From JAHEFU01 sp020440645 (GTDB lineage: Bacteria > 4484-113 > JAFGCY01): a stretch of DNA of 64,000 bases. The position numbers and the translations under genes are program-made. Shown piece by piece: positions 40,006 through 47,556 of the stretch (position 1 is the stretch's first letter; each line of letters starts with the position of its first letter). The notes under the pieces are model-generated. The model worked only from the letters and a program-made list of their open reading frames with translations. It was not told the origin of the DNA and searched no databases. The stretch spans positions 1-64,000 of the forward strand of contig JAGRNR010000008.1 of NCBI GenBank assembly GCA_020440645.1. The letters are read 5' to 3'.

Positions 40006-40908
40006 ATGTCCTCCACGGGAATGCGCATCATGTTCACGACACTTATCGCAGTTGGCAACCTTTCGCTGGCCTACGGCCAGGGCAGCGGACCTGTTGATGG
40101 CAAGTCCAACGGCGTGCCCACCAAGCCAATCACCAACACCCAGGCCATCGCCGAGCTGGAGCGCGCCCAGGAACTGTTCCGGATGGACGACCGCGAGAAG
40201 GAGGCGATGGAGGCTGCGCTGCCGCTGGAACAGGTGTTCCGCGATGCCGGGGACTACGACCACCTGGTGGACTGCGTGTTCCTGCTCGGGGACTGCTACT
40301 ACTTCTTCCGCGAGTACGAGAAGGCGATCAGTTACATGCGCGAGGCTGCTGACCTCGGATACCGCTACTTCCCGGACCAGATGAGCCCCTATCCGCTGAA
40401 GGTGATCGGCGAGAGCCAGTACGAACTCGGCAAGTACGACGAAGCGCTGGCCACCTTCAAGGAGCGCGTCAGCCGCGTACGCAAGGACCAGCCCGATGAG
40501 CTGCACGGCGCACTGTTCGACGAGGCCGCGCTGATGATCAACACCGGCGACTACCAGGGCTCGCTGATGGTGCTCGGGGAGGCACTGCAGGAGAACAAGG
40601 CGCTCAGCTCGCGGCTGGCGGACGACCCGGACAGCAGCGCCAGCGACAGGCTGGGGGCCAGCATGGATGCGGCCGAGATCATCTACCACGCCGGGGTGGC
40701 GAACTTCCACATGGAGAAGCTGCCGGAAGCCAGGGCCTTCATCAGGGAAGCGCTGGCGATCTTTGACACCATCGATGGCCAGGGCGAGGTGGATGTGCGC
40801 GACCGCCGCGTGGCCCTGCTGGACGAGCTGGTGATGATCTGCGAGACGCTTGGCGAGGCGGATGAGGCCGCCGGCTACCGCACGAAACGGGACGAACTGA
40901 ACCAGTAA
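40006..40908 (+). CDS. Secreted TPR-repeat protein
   Basis: 300 residues from the ATG at 40006 (AAGGAGAT upstream). MRIMFTTLIAVGNLSLAYG is a short signal peptide. Helical repeats follow: AIAELERAQELFRMDDREKE, DHLVDCVFLLGDCYYFFREY, EKAISYMREAADLGYRYFP, LGKYDEALATFKERVSR and GDYQGSLMVLGEALQENKAL, each fitting a tetratricopeptide pattern, in total about five units. Such proteins bind other proteins in the envelope. A longer frame from 39853 is rejected for lack of a start signal. Confidence 0.78.
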   Translation: MSSTGMRIMFTTLIAVGNLSLAYGQGSGPVDGKSNGVPTKPITNTQAIAELERAQELFRMDDREKEAMEAALPLEQVFRDAGDYDHLVDCVFLLGDCYYFFREYEKAISYMREAADLGYRYFPDQMSPYPLKVIGESQYELGKYDEALATFKERVSRVRKDQPDELHGALFDEAALMINTGDYQGSLMVLGEALQENKALSSRLADDPDSSASDRLGASMDAAEIIYHAGVANFHMEKLPEARAFIREALAIFDTIDGQGEVDVRDRRVALLDELVMICETLGEADEAAGYRTKRDELNQ

Positions 40909-41029
40909 TCAGTGGTCAGTAGGCAGTGGTCAGATAAAGAATGAGAAGCAGAAGGAGAATGAGTAGCGGCGCGGCCTGGCCGCGACTGGGAGAGAATGCA
41001 CCAAAGTTAGCTAATTGAAACAGCGAACT
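40909..41029. repeat. Simple-word arrays after the TPR gene
   Basis: CAGTGGTCAGTAGGCAGTGG words (40911-40935) and AGAATGAGAAGCAGAAGGAG words (40938-40965) start two bases after the stop codon. They match, in inverted sense, the TTCTCATTCT words at 41519-41565. Confidence 0.65.
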
Positions 41030-41404
41030 TCAGCCCGCTATTTCTCCAAGTAACTCAACCTCAAATCCGGTGTGCTCAATCAGGAGAATTGGCCTGCCAC
41101 TGAAGTTCAAGAAATAAGTCCTGAATCCCAGATCAATTCTTTCACATTCTGCGCCAGCCAGCCCACTACCTGTAGCGGCTTGCTTCACGGATATTCCTTT
41201 GTCGCTAAACTGCAATAGACTGTTTATCCTGGAAACGCCAGTGAAATTCAGTAACTGAAGCTGACCTGTTCCGTCATTCACCTTTATCCTGACAATGCCT
41301 CCATCCAGTTCATCAAAGGAATGAATCTCCGCATCGTGCAGGACGATGCGCTCGATGTCAGGAATGCCGAGATCTCGTTTGCGATTGAAGAAGATACTTC
41401 CCAA
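41030..41404 (-). CDS. Hypothetical protein
   Basis: 124 residues, starting at TTG 41404, supported by TTAGGAG 7 nt upstream. Composition is slightly lower in GC than neighbours. IERIVLHDAEIHSFDELDGG, GIVRIKVNDGTGQLQLLNFT and GFRTYFLNFSGRPILLIEHT suggest an all-beta fold, perhaps a barrel related to small DUF proteins that bind nothing obvious. No signal peptide or membrane segment. I do not recognise the family. Confidence 0.6.
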   Translation of the reverse strand: MGSIFFNRKRDLGIPDIERIVLHDAEIHSFDELDGGIVRIKVNDGTGQLQLLNFTGVSRINSLLQFSDKGISVKQAATGSGLAGAECERIDLGFRTYFLNFSGRPILLIEHTGFEVELLGEIAG

Positions 41405-41514
41405 GAGAGTGCTCCTAAAGGAAATTGTACAGGGAAGCGAATCTCACTCCCGGAGGTTTACACCCTGATGTATCCGCTCGCGTGTAGTCGTCGCGAGGTG
41501 ACGCCGCTACACCT

Positions 41515-41600
41515 CGGCTCTGCTGATTCTCATTCTGTTTCTCATTCTCATTCTCATTCTATTTCTCCTCCTGCCTTTTGCCTTCTGCCTCTTCCCTGCC
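41515..41600. repeat. TTCTCATTCT word array
   Basis: About nine copies of ATTCTC / TTCTCATTCT words followed by pyrimidine-rich TTTTGCCTTCTGCC. The right inverted partner of the array at 40938. Confidence 0.65.
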
Positions 41601-41657
41601 CCTGTTCCCAGCTCCCTGCAACCTGATCCCTTCTTTAGCGCTAAAATACTCAGTTCA

Positions 41658-43337
41658 ATGTCTGACAAGCCAAATCTTGCGGAAGCGCTGGCGCGGATCA
41701 TGGATCTGACCTATCCCCCGCGCACGCTTTCCATCAAATCATCAAAGGCGCTGGGCTACCGCCTGGCCAAGCCCGTCACCGCACGCGGCAACCAGCCCTC
41801 CCGTCCGCTGTCCCTCGTGGATGGCCTCGCGATCATGTCCCGTGACCTGAAGGCCAGTGCCTGGCTCAAGGAGCACGCCGCCGAACTCGGCCAGTCCGTC
41901 ATGGACATGGCCGAGGACGAGGCCGAGGAAGTGATCGAGGTCGAGGAGGAGGACATCATCGAGGAAGAGGCGATCACCGCCGATGCCGCGATCGACATGT
42001 CCATGATCGGCCGTGACGAGAAGGTCAAGCGCAAGAGCGCTGACGGCGAGGCCGAGGAGGACGAGGAGGAGGCCAGCTTCGAGTCCCTCCAGATCAACGC
42101 CGCCGAGGCTGAGTTTGAGGATGACTACGAGGACAGCGGCCCGGCCGTTGAGCGCCGTGAGGAGCGCCACAGTGATGTGGAGGTCCCGCCCGCCGAGTTC
42201 CAGCTGCGCCGCCCGCCCCAGAGCAACCGCAAGGATGAGGCGCTGCGCCACGGCCAGGCGATCCCGGTCGCCATCGGCCAGGAGGTGCCGCGCGGGGCGG
42301 ACATGGTCTACCCACTGGATGACCTCGTGCCGCTGCCCGGTGAGTACGAGTTCGACTACAAGGAACCGCCCAAGCCCGAGCCGGACCGCCGCCGCCGCAG
42401 GCGCCGTGACGAACCCGAGCCGGAGGAGGCCGCCCCCGTTGAGGAGCCGCCGCGTGACTGGGAGCTGGTGAACCAGTACCAGAATGGCAAGGTGGAACTG
42501 CCGCGCGTGTTTGAGAAGCCGGAGCGCAACCTGCTGCCGATCGGCTCCTGGGCCCGCAACAAGGAAGCGATGATCCCGGAGAAGGCCGTGCTCGGCCCGC
42601 TGGACCTAGCAATGCTCAAGGCCCTGCGTGTTGACGAGGTCGAGGTGTTCCGCAAGCCCGTGGTCGGCATCGCCAGCCTCGGACTGCCCTTCCCGGTGGC
42701 CGGCCGGGCCGGAGGCCAGGAGAAGCGCGAGGAGGAATGCCCGATCGCCACGGCCTGCTACCACCTCTCCCAGAGTGCGCAGGTGGCATCGCTTTTGATG
42801 GGCTATGCACCGGACGGCTTCCGTGAGCTGCGCAATGCTATGAAGGTCTGGACCAGCCAGGTTGATGTGCTGTACATCGTCGGCGGCTCACACCACCGGC
42901 ACCGCTCACTGGCGCATGACGTGATCGCCTCGCTGGGCACCGTCTACATGGCGGGCATTGATGTCGATCCCTGCCGCCACATCACCGCCGGCAAGGTCAA
43001 CGGCCGCCCGGTGGTATCCATGCCCGGTTCCCTGCCGGAGGCGATCAGCGCCTTCGTGGCCTTCGTGCGTCCCTTGTCACACAAGTACCTGCGCCCGCGC
43101 AACTTCCAGAGCACGGAGATCGTGGTGCTGGAGAACGGCTCGCGCATCCAGACCGAGCGTGACAGCCTGCGTGCCATCCGCTACCGCCGCGACCGCGAGA
43201 GCGGCCGGCTGGCAACGCGTTATGCCGGGCAGGAGGGCGACCCCTGGCTGGACTACATCCGTGGACAGGCCCTGCTGCCGATCGAGGGTGGCCGCCAGTA
43301 CTCCGACGGCGAGGAAGTCGAGGTGCTGATCTACTAG
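41658..43337 (+). CDS. MoeA-like protein with a long acidic insert
   Basis: 559 residues against about 400 for ordinary MoeA, which inserts molybdenum into molybdopterin. N-terminal region matches MoeA: LGYRLAKPVTARG, SLVDGLAIMSRDL (the usual MDGYA motif). Residues 85-195 are an acidic, low-complexity insert (EEVIEVEEEDIIEEEAITAD), and 225-260 are arginine/proline-rich. AIPVAIGQEVPRGADMVYPL then resumes the MoeA order. The later motif GGvSxGxxD is here VGGSHHRHRSLAHD, and GLPGNP is SMPGSLPEA, so catalytic loops are altered. It could be a divergent or inactive MoeA. An AATACT box lies 7 nt before the ATG. Confidence 0.75.
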   Translation: MSDKPNLAEALARIMDLTYPPRTLSIKSSKALGYRLAKPVTARGNQPSRPLSLVDGLAIMSRDLKASAWLKEHAAELGQSVMDMAEDEAEEVIEVEEEDIIEEEAITADAAIDMSMIGRDEKVKRKSADGEAEEDEEEASFESLQINAAEAEFEDDYEDSGPAVERREERHSDVEVPPAEFQLRRPPQSNRKDEALRHGQAIPVAIGQEVPRGADMVYPLDDLVPLPGEYEFDYKEPPKPEPDRRRRRRRDEPEPEEAAPVEEPPRDWELVNQYQNGKVELPRVFEKPERNLLPIGSWARNKEAMIPEKAVLGPLDLAMLKALRVDEVEVFRKPVVGIASLGLPFPVAGRAGGQEKREEECPIATACYHLSQSAQVASLLMGYAPDGFRELRNAMKVWTSQVDVLYIVGGSHHRHRSLAHDVIASLGTVYMAGIDVDPCRHITAGKVNGRPVVSMPGSLPEAISAFVAFVRPLSHKYLRPRNFQSTEIVVLENGSRIQTERDSLRAIRYRRDRESGRLATRYAGQEGDPWLDYIRGQALLPIEGGRQYSDGEEVEVLIY

Positions 43338-43752
43338 CCGGAGGCCAGGCTGTTAGCCTGGCAACAAGTTAGGCGGTTGGAGTTTGGAATAAAACCGGAG
43401 GCCACACGAAAGTCTGGCAACAGGATTGGAGTTTGGCGGTTGGAGTTCGGAGTGTAGCTCTCAGAGCTACATGGCCCTGTCGCTTTCAGAGCGACACTCC
43501 GGAGCCGCGAAGCTCAGACTCGCCGGCATTGTTTCATGGGATCAAGATTGCGCAGCTGCGGCTTCGCCTCCGCAACGCAACTCCGACAGGAATTGACCAC
43601 TGGCCACTGATTACTGCTTACTGTCCACCAAACGGATAGCAGTTGCCATCCTCGGCAAGGCACGGTGGCCTTGCCCTACTATCCCACTTCTCCCACTTCT
43701 TCTACTATTCGGACCATCCAAACTCCCCACTCCCCACTCCAACCTCGCCAGC
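43338..43752. repeat. Spacer with two hairpin units and one three-way-junction element
   Basis: No gene seen. GGAGG hairpin units at 43340-43366 (stem GCCAGGC) and 43397-43422 (loop GAAA, one mismatch). The three-way-junction element is at 43448-43501. A GGCAAGGC / GCCTTGCC hairpin lies near 43655-43676. Simple words GTTTGGAG and TTGGAGTT (43375-43450) face CCAAACTCCCCACTCC (43718-43748) in inverted sense, and TGACCACTGGCCACTGATTA words occur at 43595-43620. Confidence 0.75.
43448..43501 (+). repeat. Three-way-junction element, copy A
   Basis: Closing stem CGGAG (43448-43452) with CTCCG (43497-43501); arm 1 TGTAGCTC-TCA-GAGCTACA (43453-43471); linker TGGCCC; arm 2 TGTCGCT-TTCAG-AGCGACA (43478-43496). 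Copy B at 48941 has the same plan with compensated base changes. Confidence 0.8.
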
Positions 43753-44307
43753 CTACTTCCGTCCCTCACGCAGGCTGCCGCGGCGGTATCTCGCCGAGGG
43801 GTCCCAGTCCTCCGCGATCTGCGTCACCTGCTCAAACACGTAGTCCCAGCGCTTCAGCTCACCGCCGACTTCCTTCTGCGCCTCAAGGGCAGCGTCCTTC
43901 TCGCGGAAGCCGTAGATATGCGGCGCCTGGCTGAGCGATTCATCGCCCTCCGCGTCATACAGGAACCAGGCCTTCTCCACGTCCACCATGCGCATGTTCT
44001 CCTCGTTGCGCGTCGGGTAGTCCACGATGTAGACCGCCACCGGCTCCTCGAGATAGGTCTCCATCTTCTCGGCGAAGGCGATCGGCCCGGCCACGGCGAA
44101 GCTCCACAGGTGCCGTCCGTTGTCAAAGTCCGCGCGGATGCCGTTCGGGCAATCCTCCAGCACGAGCTGGGTGATATTGCAGCGTTCCTTGTGACGGATC
44201 TCCGCCTCGGCGCTCTGGGTGAGCAGGCAGGACATGCCGGCGGCCAGTGCCGCGATCGGCAGCAGTACCCTGCTGCGAGCCTTTACTGTGCGGATGATGT
44301 GTGTCAT
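43753..44307 (-). CDS. NosL-like secreted protein
   Basis: 184 residues from the ATG at 44307. Signal peptide LLPIAALAAGMSCLLTQSAEA. The mature part reads LEDCPNGIRADFDNGRHLWS, IAFAEKMETYLEEP, VDVEKAWFLYDAEGDESLSQ and IYGFREKDAALEAQKEVGG. The order (a Cys/Met-type start, a W-F/Y-V strand, then a-F-x-x-x-x-A-x-x-A-x-x-x-GG) matches NosL-type copper-binding proteins. NosL helps assemble copper centres, but no nos genes are near. An upstream ATG at 44337 lies inside a palindrome and is less likely. Confidence 0.62.
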   Translation of the reverse strand: MTHIIRTVKARSRVLLPIAALAAGMSCLLTQSAEAEIRHKERCNITQLVLEDCPNGIRADFDNGRHLWSFAVAGPIAFAEKMETYLEEPVAVYIVDYPTRNEENMRMVDVEKAWFLYDAEGDESLSQAPHIYGFREKDAALEAQKEVGGELKRWDYVFEQVTQIAEDWDPSARYRRGSLREGRK

Positions 44308-44317
44308 TGTTGTGCTT

Positions 44318-44332
44318 CCGGGATATTCCCGG
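44318..44332. promoter_or_regulatory. 15-bp palindrome before the NosL-like gene
   Basis: CCGGGATATTCCCGG is a perfect inverted repeat with a one-base centre, 10 bp before the ATG at 44307. It may be an operator or a translation-blocking hairpin. Confidence 0.5.
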
Positions 44333-44384
44333 TACATGCTACCAGACTGCCATCCGGGGGGCCTTGTTCCGGCCTGTGGTCTGT

Positions 44385-44390
44385 TATAAT
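44385..44390 (+). promoter_or_regulatory. -10 box of the CYTH gene
   Basis: TATAAT with a possible TTGTTC (44364-44369) 15 nt upstream. The leader is about 20 nt with AGGTGG before the ATG at 44418. Confidence 0.5.
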
Positions 44391-44417
44391 CCCTGCCCGC
44401 AAGTACAGGTGGTGCAT

Positions 44418-45047
44418 ATGGAAGAGAGAGAAATCGAGATCGTGATGGAGCAGGACCCCGACCCGCACAAGTTGCTGGAGGGCCTCGCGCATCATCTGGA
44501 CCTGCCGCTGCAGACGCTCGGGATGAGCACCACCTACGACCGGATGGTGGATACACCGGACATGGCGCTTCTGGCGATTGACCACAGCCTGCGTGTGCGC
44601 CAGAAGCTCGGCAACGTGTTCTCCGGCAACGAGTTCCGCCTGACCTACAAGCGCCCGCTGCAGGAGCATGACACGCTGTTCATCCGTGACGAGCACAAGC
44701 TCAAGCTGACGGAGCCGGACTTCGGCAGCGTGATCGAGTTTCTCGGCGGCCTGACCGAGAGCCTCGTCAACCAGAAGATGGAGACCATCCTCGAGATCAG
44801 CGAGCTGGCCCGCGAGGCCAACCTCGGTGACCCCGGCAAGGTGCTGAACGTGTCAATCGATGAGTGCACCTATTCGCTGCCGGGCAGTGAAGAGACCGCC
44901 GGCGAGTATGTGATCGAGCTGGAGAGCCACGGCGTGGCTGACGACGTGCTCTTGAAGGCGGCGGACTGGGTCAGGCAGGAGTATGGCGGCCGCATCGCCG
45001 CCGAGGGCAAGTACGCCCGCGGCCTGCGCCTGCTCGGACAGCTGTAG
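44418..45047 (+). CDS. CYTH-domain (triphosphate tunnel) protein
   Basis: 209 residues. CYTH proteins have an eight-strand barrel that binds triphosphates, as in class IV adenylate cyclases and thiamine triphosphatase. Strand motifs in order: EREIEIVME at the start (ExE present, but the Lys of ExExK is Val), HSLRVRQKLGN, FRLTYKRPLQE, FIRDEHKLKL, EYVIELESHG and a final GKYARGLRLLG. Most charged tunnel positions are present, so a phosphohydrolase or cyclase role is likely. ATG chosen over the long frame from 44301 because of the AGGTGG site. A hairpin repeat cluster begins on its stop codon. Confidence 0.82.
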   Translation: MEEREIEIVMEQDPDPHKLLEGLAHHLDLPLQTLGMSTTYDRMVDTPDMALLAIDHSLRVRQKLGNVFSGNEFRLTYKRPLQEHDTLFIRDEHKLKLTEPDFGSVIEFLGGLTESLVNQKMETILEISELAREANLGDPGKVLNVSIDECTYSLPGSEETAGEYVIELESHGVADDVLLKAADWVRQEYGGRIAAEGKYARGLRLLGQL

Positions 45048-45147
45048 GAGGTCCGGCGCGAGCCTGGCAACGGAGGTCCGGCGCGAGCCGGGCGGGGAGG
45101 TCGAGCGCCAGCTCGGCCAGGAGGCCAGCTGTAAAGCTGGCAACGGA
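45046..45147 (+). repeat. Cluster of four hairpin units
   Basis: Four units head to tail, the first starting in the stop codon of the CYTH gene. Stems and loops in order: GTCCGGC (one mismatch), loop GCGA; GTCCGGC/GCCGGGC, loop GCGA; GTCGAGC/GCTCGGC, loop GCCA; GCCAGCT/AGCTGGC, loop GTAA. Units 2 and 3 contain a T-G pair that only pairs as G-U in RNA made from the plus strand. No other feature is seen in 45148-45290. Confidence 0.85.
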
Positions 45148-45293
45148 AACGAGAAAGCAGACTCCAGACCTCTGACATCAGGTCTTCGAAATGTACAGTT
45201 CATCTCGCTGCGCTCGGGTCACTTCGTCGGAGTGCGCACGTAGGTTTTGAATAATGGGACGCTAAGGACGCAGGAAAACTATCTGAAACTGTA

Positions 45294-45299
45294 TAGAAT
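45294..45299 (+). promoter_or_regulatory. -10 box, leaderless, gene 45306
   Basis: TAGAAT, 6 nt (CTTGCA), GTG at 45306. Confidence 0.6.
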
Positions 45300-45305
45300 C
45301 TTGCA

Positions 45306-45635
45306 GTGCGCCAATATAGATTGATTCCTGATGAATGCGGTCTGGAAGAAGACGACTACCTTGCTACGGAAATAGAGGTCCTGATTGACGATAACGGTAC
45401 GAAGATCCTGAAAGTAAAATTGAATCCGCCGCTCTACCCTAGACTGCCGGATGCCGAAAATCGTTGGTCAACTGCATTGCTTGCACCAAGATATGTAGGG
45501 GATACGATTGAAGATGCGGCACTAAAGGAACTTGTTGTCAATATCGCAATGCCACATGACCCGAATACCAAACACGTTTCATCCGTTAGTTTTCTTGGCA
45601 TAGGATGGCTCATCGAACTCACCAAAATCGAATAG
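45306..45635 (+). CDS. Hypothetical protein
   Basis: 109 residues from a GTG start set by the -10 box. Composition is less GC-rich than the core genes. It starts RQYRLIPDECGLEEDDYLAT and contains ILKVKLNPPLYPRLP, STALLAPRYVGDTIED and VSSVSFLGIGWLIELTKIE, suggesting a small alpha/beta domain. No helix anchor or signal peptide. Family not recognised. It lies next to the orphan HicB and a low-GC membrane gene, in what may be an acquired patch. Confidence 0.6.
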   Translation: MRQYRLIPDECGLEEDDYLATEIEVLIDDNGTKILKVKLNPPLYPRLPDAENRWSTALLAPRYVGDTIEDAALKELVVNIAMPHDPNTKHVSSVSFLGIGWLIELTKIE

Positions 45636-45676
45636 CCAACAGTCGCTTGTGCAATGAGAATGCGCCGCTACTCTGG

Positions 45677-45682
45677 TAGTAT
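45677..45682 (+). promoter_or_regulatory. -10 box, leaderless, second hicB
   Basis: TAGTAT, 6 nt (CTCTCC), ATG at 45689. Confidence 0.55.
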
Positions 45683-45688
45683 CTCTCC

Positions 45689-45853
45689 ATGAAGTATCAG
45701 GTAATCCTCACTGAGGACGAAGCAGGCTGGTTCGTCGCGGAATGCCCGTCACTGCCAGGCTGCGTCTCACAGGGTGAAACACGCGAGCAGGCCATTGCCA
45801 ACATCCGCGAAGCGATGGAAGGCTGGCTGATGGTGGACGCTGAGGACCGTTGA
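45689..45853 (+). CDS. hicB: Orphan HicB-family antitoxin
   Basis: 54 residues. MKYQVILTEDEAGWFVAECP then LPGCVSQGETREQAIANIRE and AMEGWLM is the compact HicB fold, as in solitary HicB proteins. No HicA-like reading frame lies on either side (the next 40 nt lead into an unrelated gene), so this is either a lone antitoxin-like regulator or the remains of a pair. It is the second HicB in the window; the other, at 26961, sits next to a broken HicA. Confidence 0.8.
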   Translation: MKYQVILTEDEAGWFVAECPSLPGCVSQGETREQAIANIREAMEGWLMVDAEDR

Positions 45854-45895
45854 CAACAAGATAAAACTTGAAGTGTTAGGTTTCGGGGGAAAGAT

Positions 45896-46609
45896 ATGAA
45901 CGTTTCATTTTGGAAGGTTGTTACAGATAACCTTTTTCAGACGTTTGGTGTATTAGGATTTGCTGGAATATTAGCTTGGCTGGCTCCATTTGGTGCAAAT
46001 TGGGTTGTTAAGCGAGTTATTCAAGATCAACTATCACAACCACTTCAATCAAGAGTAGAACTAATTGTTAGGATAGCAACCTGGTGCATTATTGGAGCTG
46101 TAGTCTTTGTTTTTTATTCGGCAAAAAGCAACTCAATCCTTCAAAGAGAAACCATGGCTGTTGTTGCTGATCAAGAAATGAAGATAAAATCACTAACGGA
46201 TGCGCTATCATCTCAGTTTTATTGCAGAATTGATAATTCTGGGCCAATCAAATGGAATGACACTCCTAATATTGAATATCGAGCGATAGAGATTGGTCCA
46301 ACTCAAGCGGACTGGGAACAATGCTACGTTTGGATTCCAAAATCAGAAGCTTCAAAAGTACGCGAAGTAGTAGTACGTGCAAAAGGTGGATATCATAAGA
46401 GCGGAATGGTCTATGGAATCAATTCACAGCGAGAGGCTCCCAATAAGGAATATATTGAGCTAACTTATGGAGAACTCGTTCGAGGAAATAGTGTTTACAT
46501 TGTTACATCTTCACCACTTTCTAAAATTCAATTTGGATCTCATTCACTTAAATTGAATTACAAAGTACTATGGGATGAAAAAAGAAGCGAATATATTGAA
46601 GAAAAGTAA
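45896..46609 (+). CDS. Low-GC two-helix membrane protein
   Basis: 237 residues. Much lower GC than the genes around it, so likely acquired recently. Helix 1 (FGVLGFAGILAWLAPFGANW), a basic/polar loop, helix 2 (IATWCIIGAVVFVFYSAKSN), then a coiled-coil-like stretch (QRETMAVVADQEMKIKSLTD) and a beta-rich C-terminal domain (CYVWIPKSEASKVREVVVRA). GGGGGAAAGAT precedes the ATG. Unknown family; a role in phage defence or envelope stress is possible but speculative. Confidence 0.6.
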   Translation: MNVSFWKVVTDNLFQTFGVLGFAGILAWLAPFGANWVVKRVIQDQLSQPLQSRVELIVRIATWCIIGAVVFVFYSAKSNSILQRETMAVVADQEMKIKSLTDALSSQFYCRIDNSGPIKWNDTPNIEYRAIEIGPTQADWEQCYVWIPKSEASKVREVVVRAKGGYHKSGMVYGINSQREAPNKEYIELTYGELVRGNSVYIVTSSPLSKIQFGSHSLKLNYKVLWDEKRSEYIEEK

Positions 46610-46624
46610 TTTGTAGCTCAATCT

Positions 46625-47506
46625 CTAAGAATTCCGTTTCGCCATCACGCCCATCCCGTCCAGTGCATCGCTGAGGCGCACGTAGTCATCCATCGAGAGG
46701 TCCTGCGCGCGCATTACAGGGTCTATCGCCGCTGTCGCCAGCGCCTGCTGCACCTGCTCCTGGGAGAGGTGCCCGAAGGCGAAGTTCAGCGAATTGCTGA
46801 TCTGCTTGCGCCGCTGGCGGAACACGTTCTCCACCAGGTGGAAGTAGATGTCGCGGTTGAGCGGTTTGGGTTTTTCGCTGTCAGCCAGCGGGCGGATGCG
46901 GATCACCGCACTCCTGACCTTCGGCGCCGGCATGAAGCTCGCTTCCGGCACGTCGCAGACCATCCGCGCCGACAGCCAGGTCTGCAGGTAGATCGAGAAG
47001 GAGTTGTAGCCCGGGTCGCCGGGCCGCGCCGTCACGCGCTGGGCGACCTCCTTCTGCAGCATCACCACGCTCAGCTGGATGTCCTCCGCATATTCCACCA
47101 GGGTATGCAGGAAGGCCGAGCTGATCTGGTAGGGCAGGTTGGTCACGATCTTCAGCGGTGCCCCGTCAGCCTTTGCGCGCTCGATCACCTTCTCCAGCAC
47201 GTACTTGTTGAAGGCGATGTCCTCCAGCTCGATGTTCGGGTTGTCGTGCAGCACCCAGTTGCGCAGGTAGCGCACCAGGCCCTCGTCCAGCTCGAAGGCG
47301 AACACCTTCTTCACACGGCGGGCAAGCGATATGGTCAGCGTGCCGAGCCCCGGCCCGATCTCGACTATGTAGTCATCCGGAGTAAGCTCCGCGGCCCGTA
47401 TAACCTCCGCCAGCACCCGGTCATCTATCAGGAAATGCTGGCCCTTGGCGCGGCTGGGGCGGATTCTCGCCCGTTCAAGGGCCTGCTGTACGAACTGATC
47501 GAGCAT
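46625..47506 (-). CDS. rsmA: 16S rRNA (adenine-1518/1519-N6) dimethyltransferase
   Basis: 293 residues. KsgA/RsmA dimethylates two adenines in the 3' end of 16S rRNA. GQHFLIDDRVLAEVI and VEIGPGLGTLTISLARRVKK (SAM-binding), then FELDEGLVRYL, NLPYQISSAFLH (motif IV NLPY), and FMPAPKVRSAVIRIRP are family-typical, as is the C-terminal NVFRQRRKQISNSLNF. I use the ATG at 47506 because TATAAT stands 6 nt upstream; an in-frame start at 47557 would overlap the divergent gene's start. Confidence 0.95.
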   Translation of the reverse strand: MLDQFVQQALERARIRPSRAKGQHFLIDDRVLAEVIRAAELTPDDYIVEIGPGLGTLTISLARRVKKVFAFELDEGLVRYLRNWVLHDNPNIELEDIAFNKYVLEKVIERAKADGAPLKIVTNLPYQISSAFLHTLVEYAEDIQLSVVMLQKEVAQRVTARPGDPGYNSFSIYLQTWLSARMVCDVPEASFMPAPKVRSAVIRIRPLADSEKPKPLNRDIYFHLVENVFRQRRKQISNSLNFAFGHLSQEQVQQALATAAIDPVMRAQDLSMDDYVRLSDALDGMGVMAKRNS

Positions 47507-47512
47507 GGCGGG

Positions 47513-47518
47513 ATTATA
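47513..47518 (-). promoter_or_regulatory. -10 box, leaderless, rsmA
   Basis: Consensus TATAAT on the minus strand, 6 nt (CCCGCC), ATG at 47506. Confidence 0.75.
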
Positions 47519-47556
47519 ATTGCAGGCCATCAGGCACGCGGACTGGAGGAGCAGCA

